From assembly GCA_963989245.1 (NCBI GenBank), contig OZ022349.1, positions 31,602,693-31,666,692 on the forward strand: 64,000 nt of DNA, given 5' to 3'. The stretch is from Nansenia antarctica (Eukaryota; Chordata; Actinopteri; Argentiniformes; Microstomatidae). The position numbers and the translations under genes are program-made. Shown here in pieces: positions 11,181-24,479 of this stretch. The notes beneath the pieces were generated by a model. The model did not search any database and was not told the DNA's origin. It saw only the letters and a list, made by a program, of their open reading frames with translations. Within the stretch, counting starts at the first letter, position 1. Each line of letters opens with the position of its first letter.

Positions 11181-12770
11181 AAGTTGCTCTGATTGTCATT
11201 TAGAGTTACATTATAGGAGCATTCAGCAACAAGTCAAAATGTGCTCCAGAAAAGCAGAAAACAACACTGATAGAACTTGAGAACGAATGCAAAAAACAGT
11301 CCACTCTCAGAACAGGCCGCTTGGACACTTTCAGAACAGCTCTGTTAATGACTGAAAACAGCTCTCGAAGAGATTGTCAAAAGAGACTCTGAAAACGAAA
11401 CGTTGATCACTTTTGAGCAAAAGGCTGCACACACGCAATTCAAGTTGCTCTGATTGTCATTTAGAGTAATATTATAGGAGCATTCAACAACAAGTCAAAA
11501 TGTGCTTGAGAAAGGCAGAAAACAACACTTTGATATAACTTGAGAACGAATGCAAAAAACAGTCCACTCTCAGAACAGGCTGCTTGGACACTTTCAGAAC
11601 AGCTCTGTTAATGACTGAAATCAGCTCTTTAAGAGATTGTCAAAAGAGACTCTGAAAACGAAACATTGATCACTTTTGAGCAAAAGGCTGCACACACGTA
11701 ATTCAACATACTCTGATTGTCATTTAGAGTTACATTATAGGAGCATTCAACAACAAGTCAAAATGTGCTCCAGAAAGGCAGAAAACAACACTTTGATAGT
11801 TTGATATAACTTGAGAACGAATGCAAAAAACAGTCCACTCTAAGAACTGGCCGCTTGGACACTTTCAGAACAGCTCTGTTAATGACTGAAAACAGCTCTC
11901 GAAGAGATTGTCAAAAGAGACTCCGAAAACGAAACGTTGATCACTTTTGAGCAAAAGGCTGCACACACGCAATTCAAGTTGCTCTGATTGTCATTTAGAG
12001 TTACATTATAGGAGCATTCAGCAACAAGTCAAAATGTGCTCCAGAAAAGCAGAAAACATCACTGATAGAACTTGAGAACGAATGCAAAAAACAGTCCACT
12101 CTCAGAACAGACCGCTTGGACACTTTCAGAACAGCTCTGTTAATGACTGAAAACAGCTCTCGAAGAGATTGTCAAAAGAGACTCTGAAAACGAAACGTTG
12201 ATCACTTTTGAGCAAAAGGCTGCACACACGCAATTCAAGTTGCTCTGATTGTCATTTAGAGTTACATTATAGGAGCATTCAACAACAAGTCAAAATGTGC
12301 TCGAGAAAGGCAGAAAACAACACTTTGATATAACTTGAGAACGAATGCAAAAAACAGTCCACTCTCAGAACAGGCTGCTTGGACACTTTCAGAACAGCTC
12401 TGTTAATGACTGAAATCAGCTCTTTAAGAGATTGTCAAAAGAGACTCTGAAAACGAAACATTGATAACTTTTGAGCAAAAGGCTGCACACACGTAATTCA
12501 ACATACTCTGATTGTCATTTAGAGTTACATTATAGGAGCATTCAACAACAAGTCAAAATGTGCTCCAGAAAGGCAGAAAACAACACTTTGATAGTTTGAT
12601 ATAACTTGAGAACGAATGCAAAAAACAGTCCACTCTAAGAACAGGCCGCTTGGACACTTTCAGAACAGCTCTGTTAATGACTGAAAACAGCTCTCGAAGA
12701 GATTGTCAAAAGAGACTCCGAAAACGAAACGTTGATCACTTTTGAGCAAAAGGCTGCACACACGCAATTG
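8001..12770 (+). repeat. Clean run of six B-C-long trimers, 795 bp higher-order repeat
   Basis: From 8,001 to 12,770 the order is exactly B (261), C (263), long (271), six times in succession. B starts are 8001, 8796, 9591, 10386, 11181 and 11976, each 795 bp from the last, and 6 x 795 = 4,770 bp fills the interval exactly. Isolated copies of the same trimer occur elsewhere in region I, for example 1085-1879 and 6671-7465. This is the basic higher-order repeat of region I. The next monomer at 12,771 is class C, so the trimer phase breaks there. Confidence 0.93.
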
Positions 12771-13838
12771 AAGTTGCTCTGATTGTCATTTAGAGTTACA
12801 TTATAGGAGCATTCAACAACAAGTCAAAATGTGCTAGAGAAAGGCAGAAAACAACACTTTGATATAACTTGAGAACGAATGCAAAAAACAGTCCACTCTC
12901 AGAACAGGCTGCTTGGACACTTTCAGAACAGCTTTGTTAATGACTGAAATCAGCTCTTTAAGAGATTGTCAAAAGAGACTCTGAAAACGAAACATTGATA
13001 ACTTTTGAGCAAAATGCTGCACACACGTAATTCAACATACTCTGATTGTCATTTAGAGTTACATTATAGGAGCATTCAACAACAAGTCAAAATGTGCTCC
13101 AGAAAGGCAGAAAACAACACTTTGATAGTTTGATATAACTTGAGAACGAATGCAAAAAACAGTCCACTCTAAGAACAGGCCGCTTGGACACTTTCAGAAC
13201 AGCTCTGTTAATGACTGAAAACAGCTCTCGAAGAGATTGTCAAAAGAGACTCCGAAAACGAAACGTTGATCACTTTTGAGCAAAAGGCTGCACACACGCA
13301 ATTCAAGTTGCTCTGATTGTCATTTAGAGTTACATTATAGGAGCATTCAACAACAAGTCAAAATGTGCTCGAGAAAGGCAGAAAACAACACTTTGATATA
13401 ACTTGAGAACGAATGCAAAAATCAGTCCACTCTCAGAACAGGCTGCTTGGACACTTTCAGAACAGCTCTGTTAATGACTGAAATCAGCTCTTTAAGAGAT
13501 TGTCAAAAGAGACTCTGAAAACGAAACATTGATAACTTTTGAGCAAAAGGCTGCACACACGTAATTCAACATACTCTGATTGTCATTTAGAGTTACATTA
13601 TAGGAGCATTCAACAACAAGTCAAAATGTGGTCCAGAAAGGCAGAAAACAACACTTTGATAGTTTGATATAACTTGAGAACGAAAGCAAAAAACAGTCCA
13701 CTCTAAGAACAGGCCGCTCGGACACTTTCAGAACAGCTCTGTTAATGACTGAAAACAGCTCTCGAAGAGATTGTCAAAAGAGACTCCGAAAACGAAACGT
13801 TGATCACTTTTGAGCAAAAGGCTGCACACACGCAATTC

Positions 13839-14109
13839 AAGTTGCTCTGATTGTCATTTAGAGTTACATTATAGGAGCATTCAGCAACAAGTCAAAATGT
13901 GCTCGTGAAAGGCAGAAAACAACACTTTGATAGTTTGATATAACTTGAGAACGAATGCAAAAAACAGTCCACTCTCAGAACAGGCCGCTTGGACACTTTC
14001 AGAACAGCTCTGTTAATGACTGAAAACAGCTCTCGAAGAGATTGTCAAAAGAGACTCTGAAGACGAAACGTTGATCACTTTTGAGCAAAAGGCTGCACAC
14101 ACGCAATTC
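13839..14109 (+). repeat. Bridging monomer with region I GCATTC and region II CTCGTG (also at 18,891)
   Basis: This 271 bp monomer has GGAGCATTCAGCAAC like region I but CTCGTGAAAGG like every G monomer of region II. It recurs only at 18,891-19,161, the 5,052 bp partner. It may be a precursor of the G class or a product of exchange with it. It is the only CTCGTG form I found left of 26,866. Confidence 0.8.
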
Positions 14110-16495
14110 AAGTTGCTCTGATTGTCATTTAGAGTTACATTATAGGAGCATTCTGTCAAAATGTGCTCGAGAAAGGCAGAAAACAACACTTTGATAGTTT
14201 GATATAACTTGAGAACGAATGCAAAAAACAGTCCACTCTAAGAACAGGCCGCTTGGACACTTTCAGAACAGCTCTGTTAATGACTGAAAACAGCTCTCGA
14301 AGAGATTGTCAAAAGGGACTCCGAAAACGAAACGTTGATCACTTTTGAGCAGAAGGCTGCACACACGCAATTCAAGTTGCTCTGATTGTCATTTAGAGTT
14401 ACATTATAGGAGCATTCAGCAACAAGTCAAAATGTGCTCCAGAAAAGCAGAAAACAACACTGATAGAACTTGAGAACGAATGCAAAAAACAGTCCACTCT
14501 CAGAACAGGCCGCTTGGACACTTTCAGAACAGCTCTGTTAATGACTGAAAACAGCTCTCGAAGAGATTGTCAAAAGAGACTCTGAAAACGAAACGTTGAT
14601 CACTTTTGAGCAAAAGGCTGCACACACGCAATTCAAGTTGCTCTGATTGTCATTTAGAGTTACATTATAGGAGCATTCAACAACAAGTCAAAATGTGCTC
14701 GAGAAAGACAGAAAACAACACTTTGATATAACTTGAGAACGAATGCAAAAAACAGTCCACTCTCAGAACAGGCTGCTTGGACACTTTCAGAACAGCTCTG
14801 TTAATGACTGAAATCAGCTCTTTAAGAGATTGTCAAAAGAGACTCTGAAAACGAAACATTGATAACTTTTGAGCAAAAGGCTGCACACACGTAATTCAAC
14901 ATACTCTGATTGTCATTTAGAGTTACATTATAGGAGCATTCAACAACAAGTCAAAATGTGCTCCAGAAAGGCAGAAAACAACACTTTGATAGTTTGATAT
15001 AACTTGAGAACGAATGCAAAAAACAGTCCACTCTAAGAACAGGCCGCTTGGACACTTTCAGAACAGCTCTGTTAATGACTGAAAACAGCTCTCGAAGAGA
15101 TTGTCAAAAGAGACTCCGAAAACGAAACGTTGATCACTTTTGAGCAAAAGGCTGCACACACGCAATTCAAGTTGCTCTGATTGTCATTTAGAGTTACATT
15201 ATAGGAGCATTCAGCAACAAGTCAAAATGTGCTCCAGAAAAGCAGAAAACAACACTGATAGAACTTGAGAACGAATGCAAAAAACAGTCCACTCTCAGAA
15301 CAGGCCGCTTGGACACTTTCAGAACAGCTCTGTTAATGACTGAAAACAGCTCTCGAAGAGATTGTCAAAAGAGACTCTGAAAACGAAACGTTGATCACTT
15401 TTGAGCAAAAGGCTGCACACACGCAATTCAAGTTGCTCTGATTGTCATTTAGAGTAATATTATAGGAGCATTCAACAACAAGTCAAAATGTGCTCGAGAA
15501 AGGCAGAAAACAACACTTTGATATAACTTGAGAACGAATGCAAAAAACAGTCCACTCTCAGAACAGGCTGCTTGGACACTTTCAGAACAGCTCTGTTAAT
15601 GACTGAAATCAGCTCTTTAGGAGATTGTCAAAAGAGACTCTGAAAACGAAACATTGATCACTTTTGAGCAAAAGGCTGCACACACGTAATTCAACATACT
15701 CTGATTGTCATTTAGAGTTACATTATAGGAGCATTCAACAACAAGTCAAAATGTGCTCCAGAAAGGCAGAAAACAACACTTTGATAGTTTGATATAACTT
15801 GAGAACGAATGCAAAAAACAGTCCACTCTAAGAACAGGCCGCTTGGACACTTTCAGAACAGCTCTGTTAATGACTGAAAACAGCTCTCGAAGAGATTGTC
15901 AAAAGAGACTCCGAAAACGAAACGTTGATCACTTTTGAGCAAAAGGCTGCACACACGCAATTCAAGTTGCTCTGATTGTCATTTAGAGTTACATTATAGG
16001 AGCATTCAGCAACAAGTCAAAATGTGCTCCAGAAAAGCAGAAAACAACACTGATAGAACTTGAGAACGAATGCAAAAAACAGTCCACTCTCAGAACAGGC
16101 CGCTTGGACACTTTCAGAACAGCTCTGTTAATGACTGAAAACAGCTCTCGAAGAGATTGTCAAAAGAGACTCTGAAGACGAAACGTTGATCACTTTTGAG
16201 CAAAAGGCTGCACACACGCAATTCAAGTTGCTCTGATTGTCATTTAGAGTTACATTATAGGAGCATTCAACAACAAGTCAAAATGTGCTCAAGAAAGGCA
16301 GAAAACAACACTTTGATAGTTTGATATAACTTGAGAACGAATGCAAAAAACAGTCCACTCTAAGAACAGGCCGCTTGGACACTTTCAGAACAGCTCTGTT
16401 AATGACTGAAAACAGCTCTCGAAGAGATTGTCAAAAGAGACTCCGAAAACGAAACGTTGATCACTTTTGAGCAAAAGGCTGCACACACGCAATTC
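14110..16495 (+). repeat. Nine-monomer cassette E-B-C-L-B-C-L-B-L, 2,386 bp (copy 1 of 3-4)
   Basis: The cassette begins with an E monomer carrying GAGCAGAAGG. It continues B, C with GAAAGACAG, long, B, C with TAATATT and TTTAGGAG, long, B with GAAGACG, and long with CTCAAG. Full copies lie at 14,110-16,495, 19,162-21,547 and 24,480-26,865. A fourth copy lacking E and with a variant B is at 29,029-31,149. Because these long-period markers are shared, the copies must descend from one block rather than from repeated chance ordering. The first two copies are part of the 5,052 bp duplication; the third and fourth border or lie inside the transition zone. Confidence 0.88.
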
Positions 16496-17822
16496 AAGTT
16501 GCTCTGATTGTCATTTAGAGTTACATTATAGGAGCATTCAGCAACAAGTCAAAATGTGCTCCAGAAAAGCAGAAAACAACACTGATAGAACTTGAGAACG
16601 AATGCAAAAAACAGTCCACTCTCAGAACAGGCCGCTTGGACACTTTCAGAACAGCTCTGTTAATGACTGAAAACAGCTCTCGAAGAGATTGTCAAAAGAG
16701 ACTCTGAAAACGAAACGTTGATCACTTTTGAGCAAAAGGCTGCACACACGCAATTCAAGTTGCTCTGATTGTCATTTAGAGTAATATTATAGGAGCATTC
16801 AACAACAAGTCAAAATGTGCTCGAGAAAGGCAGAAAACAACACTTTGATATAACTTGAGAACGAATGCAAAAAACAGTCCACTCTCAGAACAGGCTGCTT
16901 GGACACTTTCAGAACAGCTCTGTTAATGACTGAAATCAGCTCTTTAGGAGATTGTCAAAAGAGACTCTGAAAACGAAACATTGATCACTTTTGAGCAAAA
17001 GGCTGCACACACGTAATTCAACATACTCTGATTGTCATTTAGAGTTACATTATAGGAGCATTCAACAACAAGTCAAAATGTGCTCCAGAAAGGCAGAAAA
17101 CAAAACTTTGATAGTTTGATATAACTTGAGAACGAATGCAAAAAACAGTCCACTCTAAGAACAGGCCGCTTGGACACTTTCAGAACAGCTCTGTTAATGA
17201 CTGAAAACAGCTCTCGAAGAGATTGTCAAAAGAGACTCCGAAAACGAAACGTTGATCACTTTTGAGCAAAAGGCTGCACACACGCAATTCAAGTTGCTCT
17301 GATTGTCATTTAGAGTTACATTATAGGAGCATTCAGCAACAAGTCAAAATGTGCTCCAGAAAAGCAGAAAACAACACTGATAGAACTTGAGAACGAATGC
17401 AAAAAACAGTCCACTCTCAGAACAGGCCGCTTGGACACTTTCAGAACAGCTCTGTTAATGACTGAAAACAGCTCTCGAAGAGATTGTCAAAAGAGACTCT
17501 GAAGACGAAACGTTGATCACTTTTGAGCAAAAGGCTGCACACACGCAATTCAAGTTGCTCTGATTGTCATTTAGAGTTACATTATAGGAGCATTCAACAA
17601 CAAGTCAAAATGTGCTCAAGAAAGGCAGAAAACAACACTTTGATAGTTTGATATAACTTGAGAACGAATGCAAAAAACAGTCCACTCTAAGAACAGGCCG
17701 CTTGGACACTTTCAGAACAGCTCTGTTAATGACTGAAAACAGCTCTCGAAGAGATTGTCAAAAGAGACTCCGAAAACGAAACGTTGATCACTTTTGAGCA
17801 AAAGGCTGCACACACGCAATTG
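15169..17822 (+). repeat. Five-monomer tandem B-C-long-B-long, 1,327 bp x 2
   Basis: Units 15,169-16,495 and 16,496-17,822 have the same five monomers. They are B, C with AGAGTAATATT and TTTAGGAGATTG, long starting AACATACTCTG, B with CTGAAGACG, and long with CTCAAGAAAGG. The spacing is exactly 1,327 bp (261+263+271+261+271). A small private change (CAAAACTTTG near 17,103) is only in the second unit. The second unit ends CGCAATTG where the first ends CGCAATTC. Confidence 0.88.
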
Positions 17823-20800
17823 AAGTTGCTCTGATTGTCATTTAGAGTTACATTATAGGAGCATTCAACAACAAGTCAAAATGTGCTAGAGAAAGGCAGA
17901 AAACAACACTTTGATATAACTTGAGAACGAATGCAAAAAACAGTCCACTCTCAGAACAGGCTGCTTGGACACTTTCAGAACAGCTTTGTTAATGACTGAA
18001 ATCAGCTCTTTAAGAGATTGTCAAAAGAGACTCTGAAAACGAAACATTGATAACTTTTGAGCAAAATGCTGCACACACGTAATTCAACATACTCTGATTG
18101 TCATTTAGAGTTACATTATAGGAGCATTCAACAACAAGTCAAAATGTGCTCCAGAAAGGCAGAAAACAACACTTTGATAGTTTGATATAACTTGAGAACG
18201 AATGCAAAAAACAGTCCACTCTAAGAACAGGCCGCTTGGACACTTTCAGAACAGCTCTGTTAATGACTGAAAACAGCTCTCGAAGAGATTGTCAAAAGAG
18301 ACTCCGAAAACGAAACGTTGATCACTTTTGAGCAAAAGGCTGCACACACGCAATTCAAGTTGCTCTGATTGTCATTTAGAGTTACATTATAGGAGCATTC
18401 AACAACAAGTCAAAATGTGCTCGAGAAAGGCAGAAAACAACACTTTGATATAACTTGAGAACGAATGCAAAAATCAGTCCACTCTCAGAACAGGCTGCTT
18501 GGACACTTTCAGAACAGCTCTGTTAATGACTGAAATCAGCTCTTTAAGAGATTGTCAAAAGAGACTCTGAAAACGAAACATTGATAACTTTTGAGCAAAA
18601 GGCTGCACACACGTAATTCAACATACTCTGATTGTCATTTAGAGTTACATTATAGGAGCATTCAACAACAAGTCAAAATGTGGTCCAGAAAGGCAGAAAA
18701 CAACACTTTGATAGTTTGATATAACTTGAGAACGAAAGCAAAAAACAGTCCACTCTAAGAACAGGCCGCTCGGACACTTTCAGAACAGCTCTGTTAATGA
18801 CTGAAAACAGCTCTCGAAGAGATTGTCAAAAGAGACTCCGAAAACGAAACGTTGATCACTTTTGAGCAAAAGGCTGCACACACGCAATTCAAGTTGCTCT
18901 GATTGTCATTTAGAGTTACATTATAGGAGCATTCAGCAACAAGTCAAAATGTGCTCGTGAAAGGCAGAAAACAACACTTTGATAGTTTGATATAACTTGA
19001 GAACGAATGCAAAAAACAGTCCACTCTCAGAACAGGCCGCTTGGACACTTTCAGAACAGCTCTGTTAATGACTGAAAACAGCTCTCGAAGAGATTGTCAA
19101 AAGAGACTCTGAAGACGAAACGTTGATCACTTTTGAGCAAAAGGCTGCACACACGCAATTCAAGTTGCTCTGATTGTCATTTAGAGTTACATTATAGGAG
19201 CATTCTGTCAAAATGTGCTCGAGAAAGGCAGAAAACAACACTTTGATAGTTTGATATAACTTGAGAACGAATGCAAAAAACAGTCCACTCTAAGAACAGG
19301 CCGCTTGGACACTTTCAGAACAGCTCTGTTAATGACTGAAAACAGCTCTCGAAGAGATTGTCAAAAGGGACTCCGAAAACGAAACGTTGATCACTTTTGA
19401 GCAGAAGGCTGCACACACGCAATTCAAGTTGCTCTGATTGTCATTTAGAGTTACATTATAGGAGCATTCAGCAACAAGTCAAAATGTGCTCCAGAAAAGC
19501 AGAAAACAACACTGATAGAACTTGAGAACGAATGCAAAAAACAGTCCACTCTCAGAACAGGCCGCTTGGACACTTTCAGAACAGCTCTGTTAATGACTGA
19601 AAACAGCTCTCGAAGAGATTGTCAAAAGAGACTCTGAAAACGAAACGTTGATCACTTTTGAGCAAAAGGCTGCACACACGCAATTCAAGTTGCTCTGATT
19701 GTCATTTAGAGTTACATTATAGGAGCATTCAACAACAAGTCAAAATGTGCTCGAGAAAGACAGAAAACAACACTTTGATATAACTTGAGAACGAATGCAA
19801 AAAACAGTCCACTCTCAGAACAGGCTGCTTGGACACTTTCAGAACAGCTCTGTTAATGACTGAAATCAGCTCTTTAAGAGATTGTCAAAAGAGACTCTGA
19901 AAACGAAACATTGATAACTTTTGAGCAAAAGGCTGCACACACGTAATTCAACATACTCTGATTGTCATTTAGAGTTACATTATAGGAGCATTCAACAACA
20001 AGTCAAAATGTGCTCCAGAAAGGCAGAAAACAACACTTTGATAGTTTGATATAACTTGAGAACGAATGCAAAAAACAGTCCACTCTAAGAACAGGCCGCT
20101 TGGACACTTTCAGAACAGCTCTGTTAATGACTGAAAACAGCTCTCGAAGAGATTGTCAAAAGAGACTCCGAAAACGAAACGTTGATCACTTTTGAGCAAA
20201 AGGCTGCACACACGCAATTCAAGTTGCTCTGATTGTCATTTAGAGTTACATTATAGGAGCATTCAGCAACAAGTCAAAATGTGCTCCAGAAAAGCAGAAA
20301 ACAACACTGATAGAACTTGAGAACGAATGCAAAAAACAGTCCACTCTCAGAACAGGCCGCTTGGACACTTTCAGAACAGCTCTGTTAATGACTGAAAACA
20401 GCTCTCGAAGAGATTGTCAAAAGAGACTCTGAAAACGAAACGTTGATCACTTTTGAGCAAAAGGCTGCACACACGCAATTCAAGTTGCTCTGATTGTCAT
20501 TTAGAGTAATATTATAGGAGCATTCAACAACAAGTCAAAATGTGCTCGAGAAAGGCAGAAAACAACACTTTGATATAACTTGAGAACGAATGCAAAAAAC
20601 AGTCCACTCTCAGAACAGGCTGCTTGGACACTTTCAGAACAGCTCTGTTAATGACTGAAATCAGCTCTTTAGGAGATTGTCAAAAGAGACTCTGAAAACG
20701 AAACATTGATCACTTTTGAGCAAAAGGCTGCACACACGTAATTCAACATACTCTGATTGTCATTTAGAGTTACATTATAGGAGCATTCAACAACAAGTCA

Positions 20801-21592
20801 AAATGTGCTCCAGAAAGGCAGAAAACAACACTTTGATAGTTTGATATAACTTGAGAACGAATGCAAAAAACAGTCCACTCTAAGAACAGGCCGCTTGGAC
20901 ACTTTCAGAACAGCTCTGTTAATGACTGAAAACAGCTCTCGAAGAGATTGTCAAAAGAGACTCCGAAAACGAAACGTTGATCACTTTTGAGCAAAAGGCT
21001 GCACACACGCAATTCAAGTTGCTCTGATTGTCATTTAGAGTTACATTATAGGAGCATTCAGCAACAAGTCAAAATGTGCTCCAGAAAAGCAGAAAACAAC
21101 ACTGATAGAACTTGAGAACGAATGCAAAAAACAGTCCACTCTCAGAACAGGCCGCTTGGACACTTTCAGAACAGCTCTGTTAATGACTGAAAACAGCTCT
21201 CGAAGAGATTGTCAAAAGAGACTCTGAAGACGAAACGTTGATCACTTTTGAGCAAAAGGCTGCACACACGCAATTCAAGTTGCTCTGATTGTCATTTAGA
21301 GTTACATTATAGGAGCATTCAACAACAAGTCAAAATGTGCTCAAGAAAGGCAGAAAACAACACTTTGATAGTTTGATATAACTTGAGAACGAATGCAAAA
21401 AACAGTCCACTCTAAGAACAGGCCGCTTGGACACTTTCAGAACAGCTCTGTTAATGACTGAAAACAGCTCTCGAAGAGATTGTCAAAAGAGACTCCGAAA
21501 ACGAAACGTTGATCACTTTTGAGCAAAAGGCTGCACACACGCAATTCAAGTTGCTCTGATTGTCATTTAGAGTTACATTATAGGAGCATTCA
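17617..21592 (+). repeat. Long duplicated block, copy 2 (partner 12,565-16,540)
   Basis: This is the second copy of the roughly 4 kb block, 5,052 bp downstream, in the same orientation. Between the copies lies 16,541-17,616, which is part of a separate 1,327 bp tandem. The 5,052 bp offset equals the sum of the 19 monomers from 12771 to 17822, so the original event may have been a tandem duplication of the whole 5,052 bp followed by change at the right end of copy 2, where the monomer at 21548 repeats the CTCAAG type of 21277 in place of class B. Confidence 0.88.
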
Positions 21593-22877
21593 ACAACAAG
21601 TCAAAATGTGCTCAAGAAAGGCAGAAAACAACACTTTGATAGTTTGATATAACTTGAGAACGAATGCAAAAAACAGTCCACTCTAAGAACAGGCCGCTTG
21701 GACACTTTCAGAACAGCTCTGTTAATGACTGAAAACAGCTCTCGAAGAGATTGTCAAAAGAGACTCCGAAAACGAAACGTTGATCACTTTTGAGCAAAAG
21801 GCTGCACACACGCAATTCAAGTTGCTCTGATTGTCATTTAGAGTTACATTATAGGAGCATTCTGTCAAAATGTGCTCCAGAAAGGCAGAAAACAACACTT
21901 TGATAGTTTGATATAACTTGAGAACGAATGCAAAAAACAGTCCACTCTAAGAACAGGCCGCTTGGACACTTTCAGAACAGCTCTGTTAATGACTGAAAAC
22001 AGCTCTCGAAGAGATTGTCAAAAGAGACTCCGAAAACGAAACGTTGATCACTTTTGAGCAAAAGGCTGCACACACGCAATTCAAGTTGCTCTGATTGTCA
22101 TTTAGAGTTACATTATAGGAGCATTCAGCAACAAGTCAAAATGTGCTCCAGAAAAGCAGAAAACATCACTGATAGAACTTGAGAACGAATGCAAAAAACA
22201 GTCCACTCTCAGAACAGACCGCTTGGACACTTTCAGAACAGCTCTGTTAATGACTGAAAACAGCTCTCGAAGAGATTGTCAAAAGAGACTCTGAAAACGA
22301 AACGTTGATCACTTTTGAGCAAAAGGCTGCACACACGCAATTCAAGTTGCTCTGATTGTCATTTAGAGTTACATTATAGGAGCATTCAACAACAAGTCAA
22401 AATGTGCTCGAGAAAGGCAGAAAACAACACTTTGATATAACTTGAGAACGAATGCAAAAAACAGACCACTCTCAGAACAGGCTGCTTGGACACTTTCAGA
22501 ACAGCTCTGTTAATGACTGAAATCAGCTCTTTAAGAGATTGTCAAAAGAGACTCTGAAAACGAAACATTGATAACTTTTGAGCAAAAGGCTGCGCACACG
22601 TAATTCAACATACTCTGATTGTCATTTAGAGTTACATTATAGGAGCATTCAACAACAAGTCAAAATGTGGTCCAGAAAGGCAGAAAACAACACTTTGATA
22701 GTTTGATATAACTTGAGAACGAAAGCAAAAAACAGTCCACTCTAAGAACAGGCCGCTCGGACACTTTCAGAACAGCTCTGTTAATGACTGAAAACAGCTC
22801 TCGAAGAGATTGTCAAAAGAGACTCCGAAAACGAAACGTTGATCACTTTTGAGCAAAAGGCTGCACACACGCAATTC

Positions 22878-23937
22878 AAGTTGCTCTGATTGTCATTTAG
22901 AGTTACATTATAGGAGCATTCAACAACAAGTCAAAATGTGCTCGAGAAAGGCAGAAAACAACACTTTGATATAACTTGAGAACGAATGCAAAAATCAGTC
23001 CACTCTCAGAACAGGCTGCTTGGACACTTTCAGAACAGCTCTGTTAATGACTGAAATCAGCTCTTTAAGAGATTGTCAAAAGAGACTCTGAAAACGAAAC
23101 ATTGATAACTTTTGAGCAAAAGGCTGCACACACGCAATTCAAGTTGCTCTGATTGTCATTTAGAGTTACATTATAGGAGCATTCAGCAACAAGTCAAAAT
23201 GTGCTCCAGAAAGGCAGAAAACAACACTTTGATAGTTTGATATAACTTGAGAACGAATGCAAAAAACAGTCCACTCTAAGAACAGGCCGCTTGGACACTT
23301 TCAGAACAGCTCTGTTAATGACTGAAAACAGCTCTCGAAGAGATTGTCAAAAGAGACTCCGAAAACGAAACGTTGATCACTTTTGAGCAAAAGGCTGCAC
23401 ACACGCAATTCAAGTTGCTCTGATTGTCATTTAGAGTTACATTATAGGAGCATTCAACAACAAGTCAAAATGTGCTCGAGAAAGGCAGAAAACAACACTT
23501 TGATATAACTTGAGAACGAATGCAAAAATCAGTCCACTCTCAGAACAGGCTGCTTGGACACTTTCAGAACAGCTCTGTTAATGACTGAAAACAGCTCTCG
23601 AAGAGATTGTCAAAAGAGACTCCGAAAACGAAACGTTGATCACTTTTGAGCAAAAGGCTGCACACACGCAATTCAAGTTGCTCTGATTGTCATTTAGAGT
23701 TACATTATAGGAGCATTCAACAACAAGTCAAAATGTGCTCGAGAAAGGCAGAAAACAACACTTTGATATAACTTGAGAACGAATGCAAAAATCAGTCCAC
23801 TCTCAGAACAGGCTGCTTGGACACTTTCAGAACAGCTCTGTTAATGACTGAAATCAGCTCTTTAAGAGATTGTCAAAAGAGACTCTGAAAACGAAACATT
23901 GATAACTTTTGAGCAAAAGGCTGCACACACGTAATTC
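22878..23937 (+). repeat. Scrambled segment with class C hybrids
   Basis: Three class C left halves sharing AAAATCAGTCC (22878, 23412, 23675) lie close together. The one at 22,878-23,140 is C throughout but ends CGCAATTC instead of CGTAATTC and is followed by AAGTTGCTCTG. The one at 23,412-23,674 is C up to GGCTGCTTGG, then switches to GAAAACAGCTCTCGAAG, ACTCCG and ACGTTGATCAC of the long class, between monomer positions about 153 and 187. The third (23675) is an ordinary C. The 271 bp monomer at 23,141 has CAGCAAC with both TTTGATA copies. The mosaic points to local exchange or conversion. Confidence 0.83.
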
Positions 23938-24479
23938 AACATACTCTGATTGTCATTTAGAGTTACATTATAGGAGCATTCAACAACAAGTCAAAATGTG
24001 GTCCAGAAAGGCAGAAAACAACACTTTGATAGTTTGATATAACTTGAGAACGAAAGCAAAAAACAGTCCACTCTAAGAACAGGCCGCTCGGACACTTTCA
24101 GAACAGCTCTGTTAATGACTGAAAACAGCTCTCGAAGAGATTGTCAAAAGAGACTCCGAAAACGAAACGTTGATCACTTTTGAGCAAAAGGCTGCACACA
24201 CGCAATTCAAGTTGCTCTGATTGTCATTTAGAGTTACATTATAGGCGCATTCAGCAACAAGTCAAAATGTGCTCCAGAAAGGCAGAAAACAACACTTTGA
24301 TAGTTTGATATAACTTGAGAACGAATGCAAAAAACAGTCCACTCTAAGAACAGGCCGCTTGGACACTTTCAGAACAGCTCTGTTAATGACTGAAAACAGC
24401 TCTCGAAGAGATTGTCAAAAGAGACTCCGAAAACGAAACGTTGATCACTTTTGAGCAAAAGGCTGCACACACGCAATTC

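Larger units (their letters stand above)
12565..16540 (+). repeat. Long duplicated block, copy 1 (partner 17,617-21,592; offset 5,052 bp)
   Basis: Copy 1 begins inside the monomer at 12500, just past CTCC/CTCA, and runs to where the monomer at 16496 (GCATTCAGC) differs from its partner at 21548 (GCATTCAAC). Monomer order in both copies after the first part-monomer is C, long, C, long (GTGGTCC), long (CTCGTG), E, B, C, long, B, C, long, B, long. Private single-base variants are shared at a constant 5,052 bp offset: CAATTGAAG with CTAGAG, AAAATCAGTCC, GTGGTCC, CTCGTG, CAAAAGGGACTCC, GAGCAGAAGG and GAGAAAGACAG. The copies look nearly identical by eye. Confidence 0.9.
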
